Part shown: in pieces, positions 41,137-51,639 of the stretch
How positions within the stretch are numbered: the first letter of the stretch is position 1
How the letters are laid out: every line of letters starts with the position of its first letter
NCBI GenBank assembly: GCA_030323885.1
Contig: CM059199.1
Location: 40,866,590-40,930,589 of the forward strand
Direction: 5' to 3'
DNA from: Branchipolynoe longqiensis
Taxonomy: Eukaryota > Annelida > Polychaeta > Phyllodocida > Polynoidae
Length of the DNA stretch: 64,000 bases
Position numbers and translations under genes: made by a program
The notes under the pieces: model-generated
What the model saw: only the letters and a program-made list of their open reading frames with translations
Told to the model about the DNA's origin: nothing
Database searches by the model: none

Positions 41137-41137
<1 letters not shown>

Positions 41138-41620
41138 TGTAAGTCCAGATTAAGGGTGTGTGGACGCGGGAGGGCAGTGGGTCGATGCCGGCTTTGACGG
41201 AGTGAGGAGACCGGCTACATTCCTACCCCTCCCCCGGCCTCCCCCCGTACTCCCGCCCCCCCTCCCCCCCCCACCCCGGGCGGCGATCCGTCAGGCTCAT
41301 TAGGACTCGTTAATTAGTGAGATTCGCAAATCGGGGCGGGGCAAGATGATGGAGGAGGGTCTGTCGGGGTGTGAACGTGTAAATTGTCATTGTCCCGTGA
41401 CCGATGTGCGAGATGTGCCACGAGGGGACGGCACCGCCGCCTAATGCATAACTAGCGGGAGGGGGGGGGGGGGGAAGGAGGGAGGGGCAGTCTCTATCGC
41501 ATACCTCAATGGTCGTTCTACCGAAATGTTCTTGTGTTTTTCTGTGTAATTTACATGGGTGCATAGTTCCTCTCTGAATGTTTGAAAATGTATATATTAT
41601 GCAACATTGTGTGAAAATAA
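41137..41620. other. GC-rich stretch with C and G runs, no gene recognised
   Basis: CCCCTCCCCCC (about 41225-41275) and a G run at 41459-41474. The terminal part grades into the satellite that follows. Confidence 0.4.
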
Positions 41621-41624
41621 CATG

Positions 41625-43470
41625 CGGCCCATGGTGGTAGACAATACACCGCTCCAACTCAAAGAGCAGCAATGGATTGATGTTGAATTGCAAAATAACC
41701 CCATTGCCCTACAGCGGACTGCCGAATAACAATCTAAATAATGTTACACATGCTCCAAATACCAGACAATTAGCGGTTGCCACAGAGGTGTTTTTAACAT
41801 GCAGCGCATGGTGGTAGATAATACACCGCTCCAACTCAAAGAGCAGCAATGGATTGATGTTGAATTGCAAAATAACCCCATTGCCCTACACCGATGCCGA
41901 ATAACAATCAAATAATGTTACACATGCTCCAAATACCAGACAATTAGCGGTTGCCACAGAGGTGTTTTTAACATGCAGCGCATGGTGGTAGATAATACAC
42001 CGCTCAACTCAAAGAGCAGAAAGCAAAATAACCCCATTGCCCTACAGCCGACTGCCGAATAACAATCGAAATAATGTTACACATGCTCCAAATACCAGAC
42101 AATTAGCGGTTGCCACAGAGGTGTTTTTAACATGCAGCGCATGGTGGTAGATAATACACCGCTCCAACTCAAAGAGCAGCAATGGATTGATGTTGAATTG
42201 CAAAATAACCCCATTGCCCTACAGCCGACTGCCGAATAACAATCTAAATAATGTTACACTTACAGGTGCTCCAAATACCAGACAATTAGCGGTTGCCACA
42301 GAGGTATTTTTAACATGCGGCCCATGGTGGTAGATAATACACCGCTCCAACTCAAAGAGGAGCAATGTATTGATGTTGAATTGCAAAATAACCCCTTGCC
42401 CTACAGCCGACTGCCGAATAACAATCTAAAGGCCCTGTCACACTACGACGTTTCCGCCGGCGCGCCGGCAACGCGGAAAATATTTGCAACCCGTCGGCAC
42501 GCGTCCAACTCTTCGCCGCTTTGGGAGAAAGTTTGATGCGGCGCAGCGTCTTAGTAGCGTGCTATAAGAGCGTGGCCAACGCGTTTTGATGCGCGGCAGA
42601 ACAACATGTCAACATCCCACCAGCGGGTTCCCAGCGTGCCATCAGCGTGTTGTCGGCGTGCTGTTGGCGCGCTGACGGCGCGTTGGTGTCGCGTTAGTGT
42701 CGCGTTAGTACCGTGTCAACGCGTACATACCTGCCAGCAACATGTTAGGACGCGCCCGCAGCGCGTCCACACCGCGCGGCCAATGCGTCCAGGCACTCCG
42801 GCAACACGTCCAATGCGCCAAGATACGCTGGACCAACGCCAATAGCGCACCCACTACCTGTCGATGGGACGTTATGGACGCGCCGACGGAACGGTCGCAT
42901 TTTGGGGGGAAAAAAGCCAACGTTAACTGACGTTGATCAACGGTCTGCCAGCATTCTGCCGGTGCACCACCAACGTGTGTCAATGTGTTGCTAACGCGTT
43001 CGTAACGCGCCCGCCAACACGCTGCCGCGCGTCGCGGCCCGTCGAAAGTTTTCTGCAAGCACAAAACCTTGACGCGGCTCGATGCGCGCCGACGTGTCCA
43101 TTCACACGTTGCTATGTACCGACGCGCTGGTAACGCGCCGGTAACACGCCGGCAACGTGCCGGTAACGTACCGGACGTGTACCGACGTTTTGAACAAAAA
43201 CCCAACCTGTCGGCATGCATCGAAGCGCGTTGGTGAGAAACGCCATAGTGTGACAGGGCCTTACATAATGTTACACATGCTCCAAATACCCGACAAGTAG
43301 CGGTTGCCACAGAGGTGTTTTTAACACGCGACCCATGGTGGTAGATAATACACCGCTCCAACTCAAAGAGCAGCAATGTATTAATGTTGAATTGCAAAAT
43401 AAACCCTTGCCCTACATATGACTGCCGAATACCAATCTAAATAATGTTACATGTGCTCCAAATACCAGAG
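41625..43470. repeat. ~176-bp satellite, about 6 units, interrupted
   Basis: Units contain CATGGTGGTAGATAATACAC, CGCTCCAACTCAAAGAGCAG, TGATGTTGAATTGCAAAATA, CCCCATTGCCCTACAGCC, TAATGTTACACATGCTCC and ATTAGCGGTTGCCACAGAGG. Landmark spacing is 177, 174, 159 (with a deletion) and 183, then the last unit lies beyond the inserted element at 42430-43261. Units are very similar, so the array is young or homogenised. Confidence 0.92.
42430..43261. mobile_element. Harbinger-like element Harb-2 in the satellite
   Basis: 832 bp with 25-bp inverted ends AGGCCCTGTCACACTA(C/T)G(A/G)CG plus TTTC. It is flanked by TAA (42427-42429) and TAC (43262-43264), i.e. a TAA target with one change. Joining the flanks restores the satellite phrase AATCTAAATAATG. 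The interior is CpG-rich with many GCGCCGGCAACG-like repeats and no transposase, so overlapping open frames are compositional. Confidence 0.85.
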
Positions 43471-43798
43471 AGATTTTGTCATTTTCTGGGGTAAATATAT
43501 TAGGCTGATCGTTATACTCCATCTTACTTTAGATTGAAGTAACTTTTATTTTAAATGGCTAAGTTTTGAGATATTTGAAGTGCAAACATACCACATAAAT
43601 GTTGTCAAACACACCAAAACTCTGACACCATAGGCTTCTGCAATAACAGGTTCTATTAAATAGCGCTGGTATTCCCTTCTATGTGGCAACACATGCTTAA
43701 TAAGTGCATCAGTGTCTAAGTTAGATAAGTAGAATCAAATCTATGTCGGTGTTTTTGTTTTCAACATTCAATGCTTTCATCGGAATGTGCAGCTTTAA
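43471..43798 (+). mobile_element. MITE-T, left end replaced by satellite
   Basis: The right end is intact (ATCGGAATGTGCAGCT before TTAA at 43795-43798). The body matches the reference from TTCTGGGGTAAATATATTAG on. The first ~20 bases, including TTAA and the left inverted repeat, are replaced by the end of the satellite unit (AATACCAGAG). Confidence 0.8.
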
Positions 43799-43864
43799 GA
43801 AGACTATTCTGGATGTCAACAAATACAATATATTTGTGTGAATTGTAATATGATATATGTTCAG

Positions 43865-43935
43865 GTGATTGTATTGTTATGTGATGTATAACGCTGTATG
43901 CGAGTATAAAAATACGAAGGGAATTGTTTCCATTA
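43865..43935 (-). repeat. Repeat M, copy 5
   Basis: TTATGTGATGTATAACGCTG, TATGCGAGTATAAAAATACG and AAGGGAATTGTTTCC. Confidence 0.6.
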
Positions 43936-44930
43936 TATATGAACTATTATCGTTACTACCATTGTCATACAAGTGTCAGTCGCACCGGAGGCTGTGTAAG
44001 AACTGTACGAGTATAATATCCCGGAATATCCCTCCTGCTAGCTAGCACTCCCCCAGTCATCGACTGTTGGAGTCTAGACTAGTCATCCGCTGCTCCAGCC
44101 TAGTCAACCGATCGTGGCGCCATCACCCGCTTCACACAGCTTATTCTTGTAATGCAATTGGTGCCATTCTCACTGAAGTAATATCTAAACTAATTCCTTA
44201 AAATTTGATTATCTTTAGGACCTACCATGTCACTATGCATTATTAAGATAGGGCAAAGAGCAGTGCCGTGTGGAAGGCCGATTGTCTGCGATGCAAATTT
44301 CTTCTTGTGTCTCAACAAAGATTACCCTACAACAATGCTTGATTGTGTTTCTAGTCCACATCGGGCCCACAATAATCCCTGATTCGCTGAGTTAAATCAT
44401 GCTGGATTCATCATGAGACAGTAGTCAAATGACAAGAAGCATTACTTCATTCAAGAGCCCTGCACAACTAATAAGAACAAATTAACCTCAAATAGCATTC
44501 ATTATTATAAGTCAGCAAGTACTTGACCAAAGAATTGAATTCGTTTAATTAGTTTAATTATGACAAGAAAGATCGTCACATTCTTAATACATGAAATGAT
44601 TTATAGTGGAAGTATTTGAAAAGCATTGATTTTGTATGTAGATGGTATTATTATTATTATTATTATTATTTTGGGTGTAAATGGATTATGAATTATATTC
44701 AGATTACTGGGTCTTTCTTCAATGTTGTATAGCTATTACGGCCCTGGTTTGGTACATTTAATTGTACATTTTTGTATTTACTCATTATTTCTTCAATGTT
44801 GTGGCATAGCTAGTACGGCCCTGGTTTGGCACCTTTAATTGCACGGTTGTTGATTTGTGTTCAACATGATATTGAGACAATTGTCGGGGGGACTGATAGT
44901 GTGAACTGTTAGTACGACGAGATGTCCAGT
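43936..44930. other. No gene recognised; small direct duplication
   Basis: Mostly unique AT-rich sequence. A TTA microsatellite lies at 44641-44672. A block with TTCTTCAATGTTGT(A/G), TAGCTA(T/G)TACGGCCCTGGTT and TACATTTAATTG/CACCTTTAATTGCAC is duplicated about 86 bp apart (44713 and 44798). Confidence 0.45.
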
Positions 44931-45127
44931 AATGCGCTTGACAGCCGCTAGGGGGGAAGCTTATGAGGTGAATGCATTGCCGGTAGAGAGGGGCTGCCTT
45001 CACCCTGAACGATATCATATCGTTTCTCCAGTGCATGGGGAGAATACACGATTGGGTTTGGTTGCTAGTTGGCTGTGTCTTTTATATTTATATGTGGTTG
45101 GTCTGAACTTATGTTGTTCAGTCCCCG

Positions 45128-45226
45128 ACACACACACATACACACACACACACATGCACCCACATATACACATACACTCACACTCACATACACACTCACA
45201 GACACACACTCACACACTCACTGACC
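45128..45226. repeat. (CA)n/(CACACT)n microsatellite
   Basis: ACACACACAT and CACTCACACACT repeats. Confidence 0.9.
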
Positions 45227-45337
45227 ATGATGTGTTGTTCTGCATATGCATGCCGTGTTATACTTTATTGCACTACGATTGTTTACCAACGCAAACTGCC
45301 TTTTTCAGCGTACTACCACCGGACACAGTGGCCGAAT

Positions 45338-45598
45338 CGCACTCATGGCGACGTTATAGTGCTGCCCCACTAGGAGACTAGGCCACTGGCACCATGCCCC
45401 AATATCCCACACAATCACATTATCCTGATACTGTGCTAAGCAGTCCTTGTCCTATCCTATTAATGCCAAGCTACCTAGCCTAGGTAGCGACAAGTATCAA
45501 TTTTATAAGTCATTGCTTTGACTCGGCTGAGATTCGAACTCCCAATCTTCCTTCCTCAGGCGAATCCTACGCTCTACCGATTCGGCCACCATTTCTGG
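45338..45598 (-). mobile_element. SINE-A, tail lost
   Basis: Body from CGCACTCATGGCGACGTTAT to the head complement CTCTACCGATTCGGCCACCA. An 8-bp duplication CTAGCCTAGGTAGC replaces the usual CTAGG. Confidence 0.82.
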
Positions 45599-45958
45599 TG
45601 TGTGTCATTGTTTGTGAGTGTGTGAGTGTGAGTATATGTTACTGTGTGTGAGTGTGTGTGTGACTGTGTAAGTGTATGTGAGTGTGCGTGAGTGTGTGAC
45701 TGTGAGTGTGAGTGTGTCTGTATGTGTGTGTTGGTGTGTGTGAGTTTGTGTGACTGCGAGAGTATGTGTGAGTGTGGGTGAGTGTGTGTGTATGAGTGTT
45801 TGTGTGAGTGAGTAATAGTATGTGATTGTGTGTGAGTGTGTGTGACTGACAGTGTGTGAGTGTGTGTTGGTGTGTGTGACTGTGAGTGTGTGTTAGTATG
45901 TGTATGTGTATGTGTGTGAGTGTGTGTGACTGTGAGTGTGTGTGTGTGTTGGAGTCTG
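45599..45958. repeat. (GTGTGA)n array
   Basis: Imperfect GTGTGAGTGTGTGACTGTGA repeats, roughly complementary in composition to the CA array at 45128; it lies between two minus-strand SINE-A copies. Confidence 0.88.
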
Positions 45959-45974
45959 TATTTTTGTGTTTCTT

Positions 45975-46303
45975 TGTTTGTTGTTGTTTTACATCATATC
46001 AACATCTAAGGTCATAGCAGGACCGACTTGTGACAGTGTGCACTCATGGCAACTTTATAGTGCTGTCCCACTGGGAAACCAGGCTGCCATCACCATGACC
46101 TGGTATCCCACTCAGTCACATTATCCTGACACTGAGCACACCAGTCCTTGCCCAGTCCTAATAATGCCGAGTGCCTGGCTAGGAAGCGACAAGTATCAAT
46201 TTTTAAGTCATTGGTTTGACTCGACCATGGTTCGAACCCACGACCCCATGATCTACCAGCATGGGAGATGGACGCTCTAACTCATTCGGCCATCCCGTCT
46301 GGT
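45975..46303 (-). mobile_element. SINE-A, full length
   Basis: Tail TTGTTTGTTGTTGTTTTACA through CAACATCTAAGGTCATAGCA (small deletion) to the head complement CATTCGGCCATCCCGTCTGG. Confidence 0.88.
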
Positions 46304-46429
46304 CTGTACGAGTGTGTGAGTGTGAATGTAGATAGGTGGCTGAGTATGTTAGAGATGGGTGGGGGGCCCCAGGGGGGTGTGGAGGTGGTGCGGGGAGAGG
46401 GGAGCCATGAGAGGGGCTTTAAGCGTCCC

Positions 46430-46640
46430 TCCTCCTCAAATCCCCGGATGACCGACTGAATTCAAGATGGCGGCCGGTGACCGGGCGGGCGGGGCCTGCT
46501 TAGACGCCGGGCGTACTGCATACCAAGCGGACGGTGATTGAAGGGGCCTTCGGCGGGGAGTTGCCTCTGCACTCTCCGAGCAGCTTTCTAGCATTCGGGC
46601 TCGTGGCGGCCCTGCATGTTAAATCCAGGAAAGTGATTTT
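46430..46640 (+). promoter_or_regulatory. Candidate CpG promoter with YY1 and Sp1 sites
   Basis: A perfect YY1 consensus, AAGATGGCGGCC (46464-46475), is followed by GGGCGGGCGGGGCC (46483-46496, overlapping GC boxes). The region is a repeat-free CpG-rich block. The ATG inside the YY1 site opens only 24 codons before TGA, so any coding use would need splicing. YY1-plus-GC-box architecture is typical of TATA-less animal promoters. Confidence 0.4.
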
Positions 46641-46654
46641 GCCTGAATTGTGGG

Positions 46655-46740
46655 TGATGGGGTCCTGGGTGATGTGGGTGTGGGTGTGGGTGGGGGTGGG
46701 GGAGGAGTGGGTGTGTTGGGGTGGGGTGGAGGATAGTGGC
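46655..46740. repeat. GGGTGT-rich tract
   Basis: GTGGGTGTGGGTGTGGGTGG repeats. Confidence 0.8.
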
Positions 46741-46770
46741 TAAAAGTGTTTATTGTTTTTTTCCTACTTG

Positions 46771-47120
46771 TTAAAGCTGCATAGTCCGATGAATTATCGA
46801 ATTTTCAAAACCAAACCAATTATCTAGCTTTGATTTTACATATCTAACTTAGATACTGATGCACTTATTAAGCATTTGTTTCTGGGTATAAGGCAATGCT
46901 GAGTGAATTTAACATAACCTGTTACTGCAGAAGTCTATGCTGTCAGAGTTTTGGCAAGCTTGCCAAAACTAATTTGTCATGTTTGCACTCAAAATATCTC
47001 AAAAGTTTACCATTTAAAATAAAAGTAATTTTGAACTAATTTAAAGTCAATACTAAGGATCGATCTAATATATTTATCTCAGAAAAAATACAGAAATTCA
47101 AAACCATCAGACCATGTTAG
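46771..47120 (-). mobile_element. MITE-T, right end decayed
   Basis: Begins TTAA (46771-46774) then AGCTGCATAGTCCGATGA and runs through the complement of the reference body to TATTTATCTCAGAAAAAATA. The outer inverted repeat (CCATCAGACCATGTTAG) is mutated. Confidence 0.82.
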
Positions 47121-47561
47121 TGTTTATCTGTGTATATGCTGTCTGCTAATCGATATAACACCTATAACATTGGATATTTACTTGGGGTTTTTTGCACTAG
47201 CAACACATGGTGCAATATCAAGAACGTCAGCGGCACAGAGAAATCGTTCTGCCTCGAGAACAACAAGTTAATAACAAATTAAAGGAAATGTCTGTTTTGG
47301 GGTAAATAACTCCCAGCCCCACCCCCGCCCAAAAAAACCCGCAGGTCTTATATGAAATGTCTTATCGCCATTGAAGAATATTCTCCAGGATCTACAAGTC
47401 GGAGGAAAGCAAGGGATTGTTAGTTCTTTCATAATAAGAAGTGCAATCTAACCTCAATTTCGTGGGAGTGCGGTGGTGGAAGAGGCATATTTGCAATTAC
47501 ATTCGCTTCATGTAACAAACAAAGGCGCCACCTGTCGGCACTTACTGCAATGCACACACAC

Positions 47562-47566
<5 letters not shown>
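47121..47566. other. No gene recognised
   Basis: Unique-looking sequence. A GGCGCCACCTGTCGGC phrase at 47523 matches (complement) the AGGTGGCGC phrase seen near other AT microsatellites. Confidence 0.35.
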
Positions 47567-47604
<38 letters not shown>

Positions 47605-47860
47605 ACCTCGGTATGCCGCCTCTGGCTAGCCGTAGGCTAGGGAGAAGGAAGCACATCCGGGTCCAGCAATTAGCATAAGTAACTCACAACGGGAGGACGT
47701 TTGTGAGTTGCTCCACAGGATTTATCTACTACTACTGCTTTTATCCAAAAGTAAGTACTGTTTTCTTCGATAACTTTGTTTATCATGCTCTATAGCATCT
47801 TTTTATGAAAGTTCAGAACTTTCTTCAGTCCTGTTTGGACTTTGTACGTTTTTTAACTTA
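47567..47860 (+). repeat. Structured repeat H, copy 2, after (TA)n
   Basis: (TA)n then TTTTACCTCGGTAT at 47601. Five stems can be read: CTAGCC/GGCTAG (47626-47640), AACTCACAA/TTGTGAGTT (47681-47709), ATGCT/AGCAT (47785-47798), GAAAGTT/AACTTTC (47807-47823) and AGTCC/GGACT (47827-47841). Stems match those of copy 3 while loops differ. Confidence 0.65.
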
Positions 47861-48235
47861 CGGATAGAACATTGCGTGCCGCTGGCACAAACGAAACCGA
47901 TACTGAGTTCTATCGACACCTGTTTTTCAGACAGGGAGAAATGGCAACCCGAGTTGCTCATTTCCTAAGAAAAGTCTCCCGGATCCTAATAGAGGATGAT
48001 GTTGGTGTTTTTTATAAACACCCCTGACCGGTTTAAGGCGAACCTCCGAGTTTCGTAATATTTTCTCCAACTTGTTGGCGCTGTAGCCACAGGTGGGAGA
48101 AGTGTACGGAACAGAGAGATATATATATATAGTTAATAGTCCAGCCAACAGTGGCGGTAGTAGGTGAGGATTGCCCATTCGCAGGTGGCGCCATGTAAGA
48201 GAAAGAAGAACTAGAGCCCCTGGTAACACATATAA
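47861..48235. other. No gene recognised
   Basis: Possible continuation of repeat H. A 100-residue minus frame (47927-48229) shows no known domain. An ATATATATATAG run and a GGTGGCGCC phrase (48184) are present. Confidence 0.3.
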
Positions 48236-48261
48236 TGGATGAAGTAACTAGTATATCGCAC

Positions 48262-49268
48262 TGCTCCCTCCTCCTCCTTGCTTCTCTCTCCTCATCCCTC
48301 CTCTACCCTCCTCTACCCTCCTCATCCCTCCACCTCCCTCCTCCCTCCTCCCTACTCCCTCCTCCCTCCTCCCTCCTCCCTCCTCCCTCCTCCCTCCTCC
48401 CTCCTCCCTCCTCCCTCCTCCCTCCTCCCTCCTCCTCGCTCCTCCTCCTTGCTTCTCTCTCCTCATCCCTCCCCCACCTTCCCCCCCTCCCTCCCCCTCC
48501 TCCATCCTCCCTCCTCCCTCCTCCTCCCTCCTCCCTCCTCCCCCTCCCCCCTCCCTCCTCCCTCCTCCCTCCTCCCTCCTCCTCCTCCCTCCTCCTCCTC
48601 CCCCTCCTCCTCGTTGCTTCTCTCTCCTCATCACTCCTCCACCTCCTCCACCCTCCCTCCACCCTCCTCCACCCCCTCCACCCCTCCTACACCTCCCTCA
48701 TTCCCTCCTCCACCTTCTGCCTCCCTCCTCCCTCCTTGCTTCTCTCTCCTCATCCCTCCTCCACCTTCCTCCTCGCTCCTCCCTCCTCCTCCTTCCGCCT
48801 CCCTCATCACTCCTCCTCCTTGCTTCTCCCTCCTCATCCGTTCTCCACCTTCCTCCTACCTCCTCCCTCCTCCTACCTCCTCCATCCTCCTCCTTTCTTC
48901 TCTCTCCTCCACCCTCCTCCATCCTTCCTCGTCTTCAGTCCCAATCCTTCCATCCGTCCTCCATCCTCTCCCCTCCCATCCATCCTCCATCTCCCTCCAT
49001 CCTCCCTCCGCCCTCCATCCTACCTCCCCCTCCATCCCACCTCCCCCTCCATCCTCCCTCCCCTCCTTCCCCCGCCCTCCCTCCTCCCTCATCCCTCCTC
49101 CCGCTCACCTCCTCTCCCCCCTCCCTTCATCCTCATTATCCTACCTCCCCTCTTCTCCCTCCTCCTCGCCTCCCTGTCTGCCACCCATCCCTTTCCCCCA
49201 TATCACCCTTTCCCGCTCCCTCTCCCCCTTCCTCTCACCCCCACCTCCTGCCCTCCTCCCCCCTCCCC
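48262..49268. repeat. ~1-kb polypyrimidine tract (CTCCCTC)n
   Basis: Almost uninterrupted C/T on the plus strand, dominated by CTCCCTCCTCCCTCC, with CCTTGCTTCTCTCTCCTCAT recurring about eight times as a marker of a higher-order unit. Serine/leucine/proline frames (plus) and arginine/glutamate/glycine frames (minus), up to 345 codons, are compositional. Confidence 0.95.
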
Positions 49269-49499
49269 ATAGCAGACCACCTGAGCACCTCGCAGCGCCC
49301 ACCGCCTGAAAATGGCACGACGTGAAATACTGCATGGTGTGTGCGGGGAAGGGGGGGGGGGCGGCAGGGTGGGGGGTATCTGATAAAAAACCATAGCAGT
49401 GTACGGGAGGAGAAAACGATGACTTGATTGGAGCTTGCCTGCCCATAAATTAGGGTCCCCGTCGTGGCACGTCGCTGATGATGGAGGAATTATGCCTTC

Positions 49500-49620
49500 A
49501 CACCCCAACCCACCCACCTTCACACCCATGCACACAGGCCTAGAGACACCCACGCACACATACACACATACCTGCACACACACGCACATGCACACCACTC
49601 AAATACACACACGCCTGGAC
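49500..49620. repeat. CA-rich tract
   Basis: CACCCACGCACACATACACA-type irregular repeats. Confidence 0.75.
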
Positions 49621-49621
49621 C

Positions 49622-49950
49622 AGGCGAAGTGGCCGAATCGGTAGAGCGCGGGCCTCGCTAGCAGAAGGAGTTTGATCCATGGTCGCGTCAAATCAGTGAC
49701 TTATAAAAATTGATACTTGTCGCTTCCTAGCCAGGTGCTCAGCATTAATAGGATAGGGCAAGGACTGGTTAGCTCAGTATCTGGAAAATGTGATCGAGTG
49801 GGATATCGGGTCATGGTGCTGGTCACCTGATATCCCAGTGGGGCAGCACTATAAAGTTGCCATGAGTGTGTACTATCACAAGTCGGTACCCATCCTGGTA
49901 TGACCATAGATGTTGCCAGGACATAAAACGCCAACAACCAACCAACCAAC
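49622..49950 (+). mobile_element. SINE-A, full length
   Basis: Head AGTGGCCGAATCGGTAGAGC (excellent A-box match TGGCCGAATCGG), B-box region decayed (AGTTTGATCCATGGTCG), body and tail CATAGATGTTGCCAGGACAT plus CAACAACCAACCAACC. Confidence 0.9.
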
Positions 49951-50064
49951 ACCAGTCTGGACACACACACACACCACACACATACAGAGATGCCCACCCC
50001 GATTCCTTTGGCCCAGGACACTACCGGCACGCTAGGTACCTAGTTGGATGTTGCTTTTTTTAGT

Positions 50065-50150
50065 TGTTGGTGTGATTGTGTGTTTATTCTGCTCATAACG
50101 GTTAAGCGTATGCACTTTTTTTCGCCGCTGTGCAGTAGTGGTCATAATCC
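50065..50150 (-). mobile_element. LINE 3'-end fragment, diverged
   Basis: TTTATTCTGCTCATAACGGTTAAGCGTATG resembles, block by block, the 3' end of the minus-strand LINE at 61291-61345 (TTTATACTGTCCATAGCATA, TAAGCCC) and the fragment at 56706-56797 (TTTATTCTGCCCATAACGTA). Confidence 0.45.
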
Positions 50151-50364
50151 ACATGGATTGATTTCCTTCATTAATAATTTCTGTAAACTTGTTTATGGTG
50201 TAAAATCAGAGAGTTTTCGATTGTTTTTCAATTTGATCAATTATATTTGTGAGCATAGTTTGTATAGTATGGTGTCTCCATATGTGTGGATGTGTGGTGC
50301 ATAGGGATGGTGGTGTGCTGGCTGTAAGTGGAAATGTGGGTGTGGGGGTGGGGTTGGTGGATGT

Positions 50365-50552
50365 TTGTTTGTTTGTTTGTTGTTGTTCTACATCCTAACA
50401 ACATCTAAGGTCATATCAGGACGGGTACCGACTTGTGACAGTGTGCACCCATGGTGACTTTATAGTGCTGTCCCACTGGGAAACCAGGCCACCGGCACCA
50501 TGACCTGGTATCCCACTCAGTCACATTATCCTGACACTGAGCACACCAGTGG
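50365..50552 (-). mobile_element. SINE-A, 5' truncated
   Basis: Tail (TTTGTTTGTTTGTTTG, TACATCCTAACAACATC) to CACTGAGCACACCAGT; head absent. Confidence 0.85.
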
Positions 50553-50739
50553 GTTGGTGGAAGGCGACGGGTGATGGTGGGTTGTAGAAATGGTGAGAGT
50601 GTAATGCTTGGCGTTGACTGGACATACTATGTCGAAGAAATAATTGTCCAGTATGCGGTTTAAAGCTGCATAGTCCGATTAAGCATCACATTTTCAAAAC
50701 CAAAATAATTATATAGATTTTACTCTACATAGCTAACTA

Positions 50740-51016
50740 ATGCCAAGTACACACCTACCGTTTACGATTCGCGCACTAAAACTCGCGACTTCACCCGACC
50801 CGCTTAAAACTGAAAACGGGCCTATTCATTTTTCGAATCGTGAATCGCAATCGTAATCGGCCCGTTTTAGCGCTAAAACTGAGTTTTTAGTCGGGAATCG
50901 CAATCGCTAGGTGTACGCGGGGAGTGCACACCGAGCGATTTTTGTGTGCGAAATGGGCTGTTTTAGATTGTATATGGTAGGTGGGTTTGCACAAACGGTA
51001 GGTGTGTACCTGCCAT
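50740..51016. mobile_element. Mar-1: TA-flanked element nested in MITE-T
   Basis: 277 bp with 24-bp inverted ends ATG(C/G)CA(A/G)GTACACACCTACC plus GTTT, flanked by TA (50738-50739, 51017-51018). The interior has inverted GCGATTC/GAATCGC and GCCCGTTTTAG motifs and no coding capacity. TA target suggests a Tc1/mariner-type MITE. No second copy in this window. Confidence 0.85.
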
Positions 51017-51211
51017 TAGATATTGATGTATTTATTAAGCATGTGTTGCCACATGGATCGGAAACTGAGACAATTTAATAGAACCTGTTAATGCTGAAGC
51101 CGATGGTGTCAGAATGTTGGCGTTCTTGCCAAAACTAATTTTACATGTTTGAAATTCAAATGTCTCAAAATGTAGTCATTTTAAATAAAGTTACTTTAAA
51201 CTAAAATTAGT

Positions 51212-51551
51212 TTTGTTTGTTTGTTGTTTTACATCCTAGCAACATATCAGGTAATATCAGGACGGGTACCGACTTGTGAACGTGCGCACTCATGGTGACT
51301 TTATAGTGCTGTCCCATTGGGAGACCAGGCTGCCAGCACCATGACCTGATCTCCCACTCAGTCACATTATCCTGACACTGAGCTAACCAGTCCTTGACCT
51401 ATCCTAATCATGCTGAGCGCCTGGCTAGGAACTGACAAGTATCAATGTTAAAGTCATTGGTTTGACGCGACCACGGTTCAAACCCACGATCCCATGGTCT
51501 ATGAACATGGAAGATGGACGCTCTAACTCATTCGGCCATCCCGTCTGGTCT
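51212..51551 (-). mobile_element. SINE-A nested in MITE-T
   Basis: Full-length copy from the TTTGTTTGTTGTTTTACATC tail to the head complement CATTCGGCCATCCCGTCTGG. Flanks CTAAAATTAG and CTAAAAATAAG look like an imperfect target duplication. Confidence 0.88.
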
Positions 51552-51639
51552 AAAAATAAGGTAAATTATCACGATCAAATTAATATATATATCTCAGAAG
51601 AAGGACCAAAACTCAAATCCATCGGATGCAACTTTAACT

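Larger units (their letters stand above)
50660..51637 (-). mobile_element. MITE-T carrying two nested insertions
   Basis: TTAA at both ends (50660-50663 and 51634-51637) with terminal motifs AGCTGCATAGTCCGATT and its complement ATCGGATGCAACT. Removing the insertions at 50740-51016 and 51212-51551 leaves an ordinary MITE-T. Confidence 0.9.

Noticed and set aside
42606..43397. Cys/Arg-rich frames up to 230 codons in the GC-rich block
   Set aside because: They lie inside Harb-2, built of GC-rich short repeats, with frames open on both strands and no domain.
48235..49309. Two plus-strand frames of about 345 codons (Ser/Leu/Pro) and Arg/Glu/Gly-rich minus frames
   Set aside because: They lie inside the polypyrimidine tract, which lacks stop codons because of composition.
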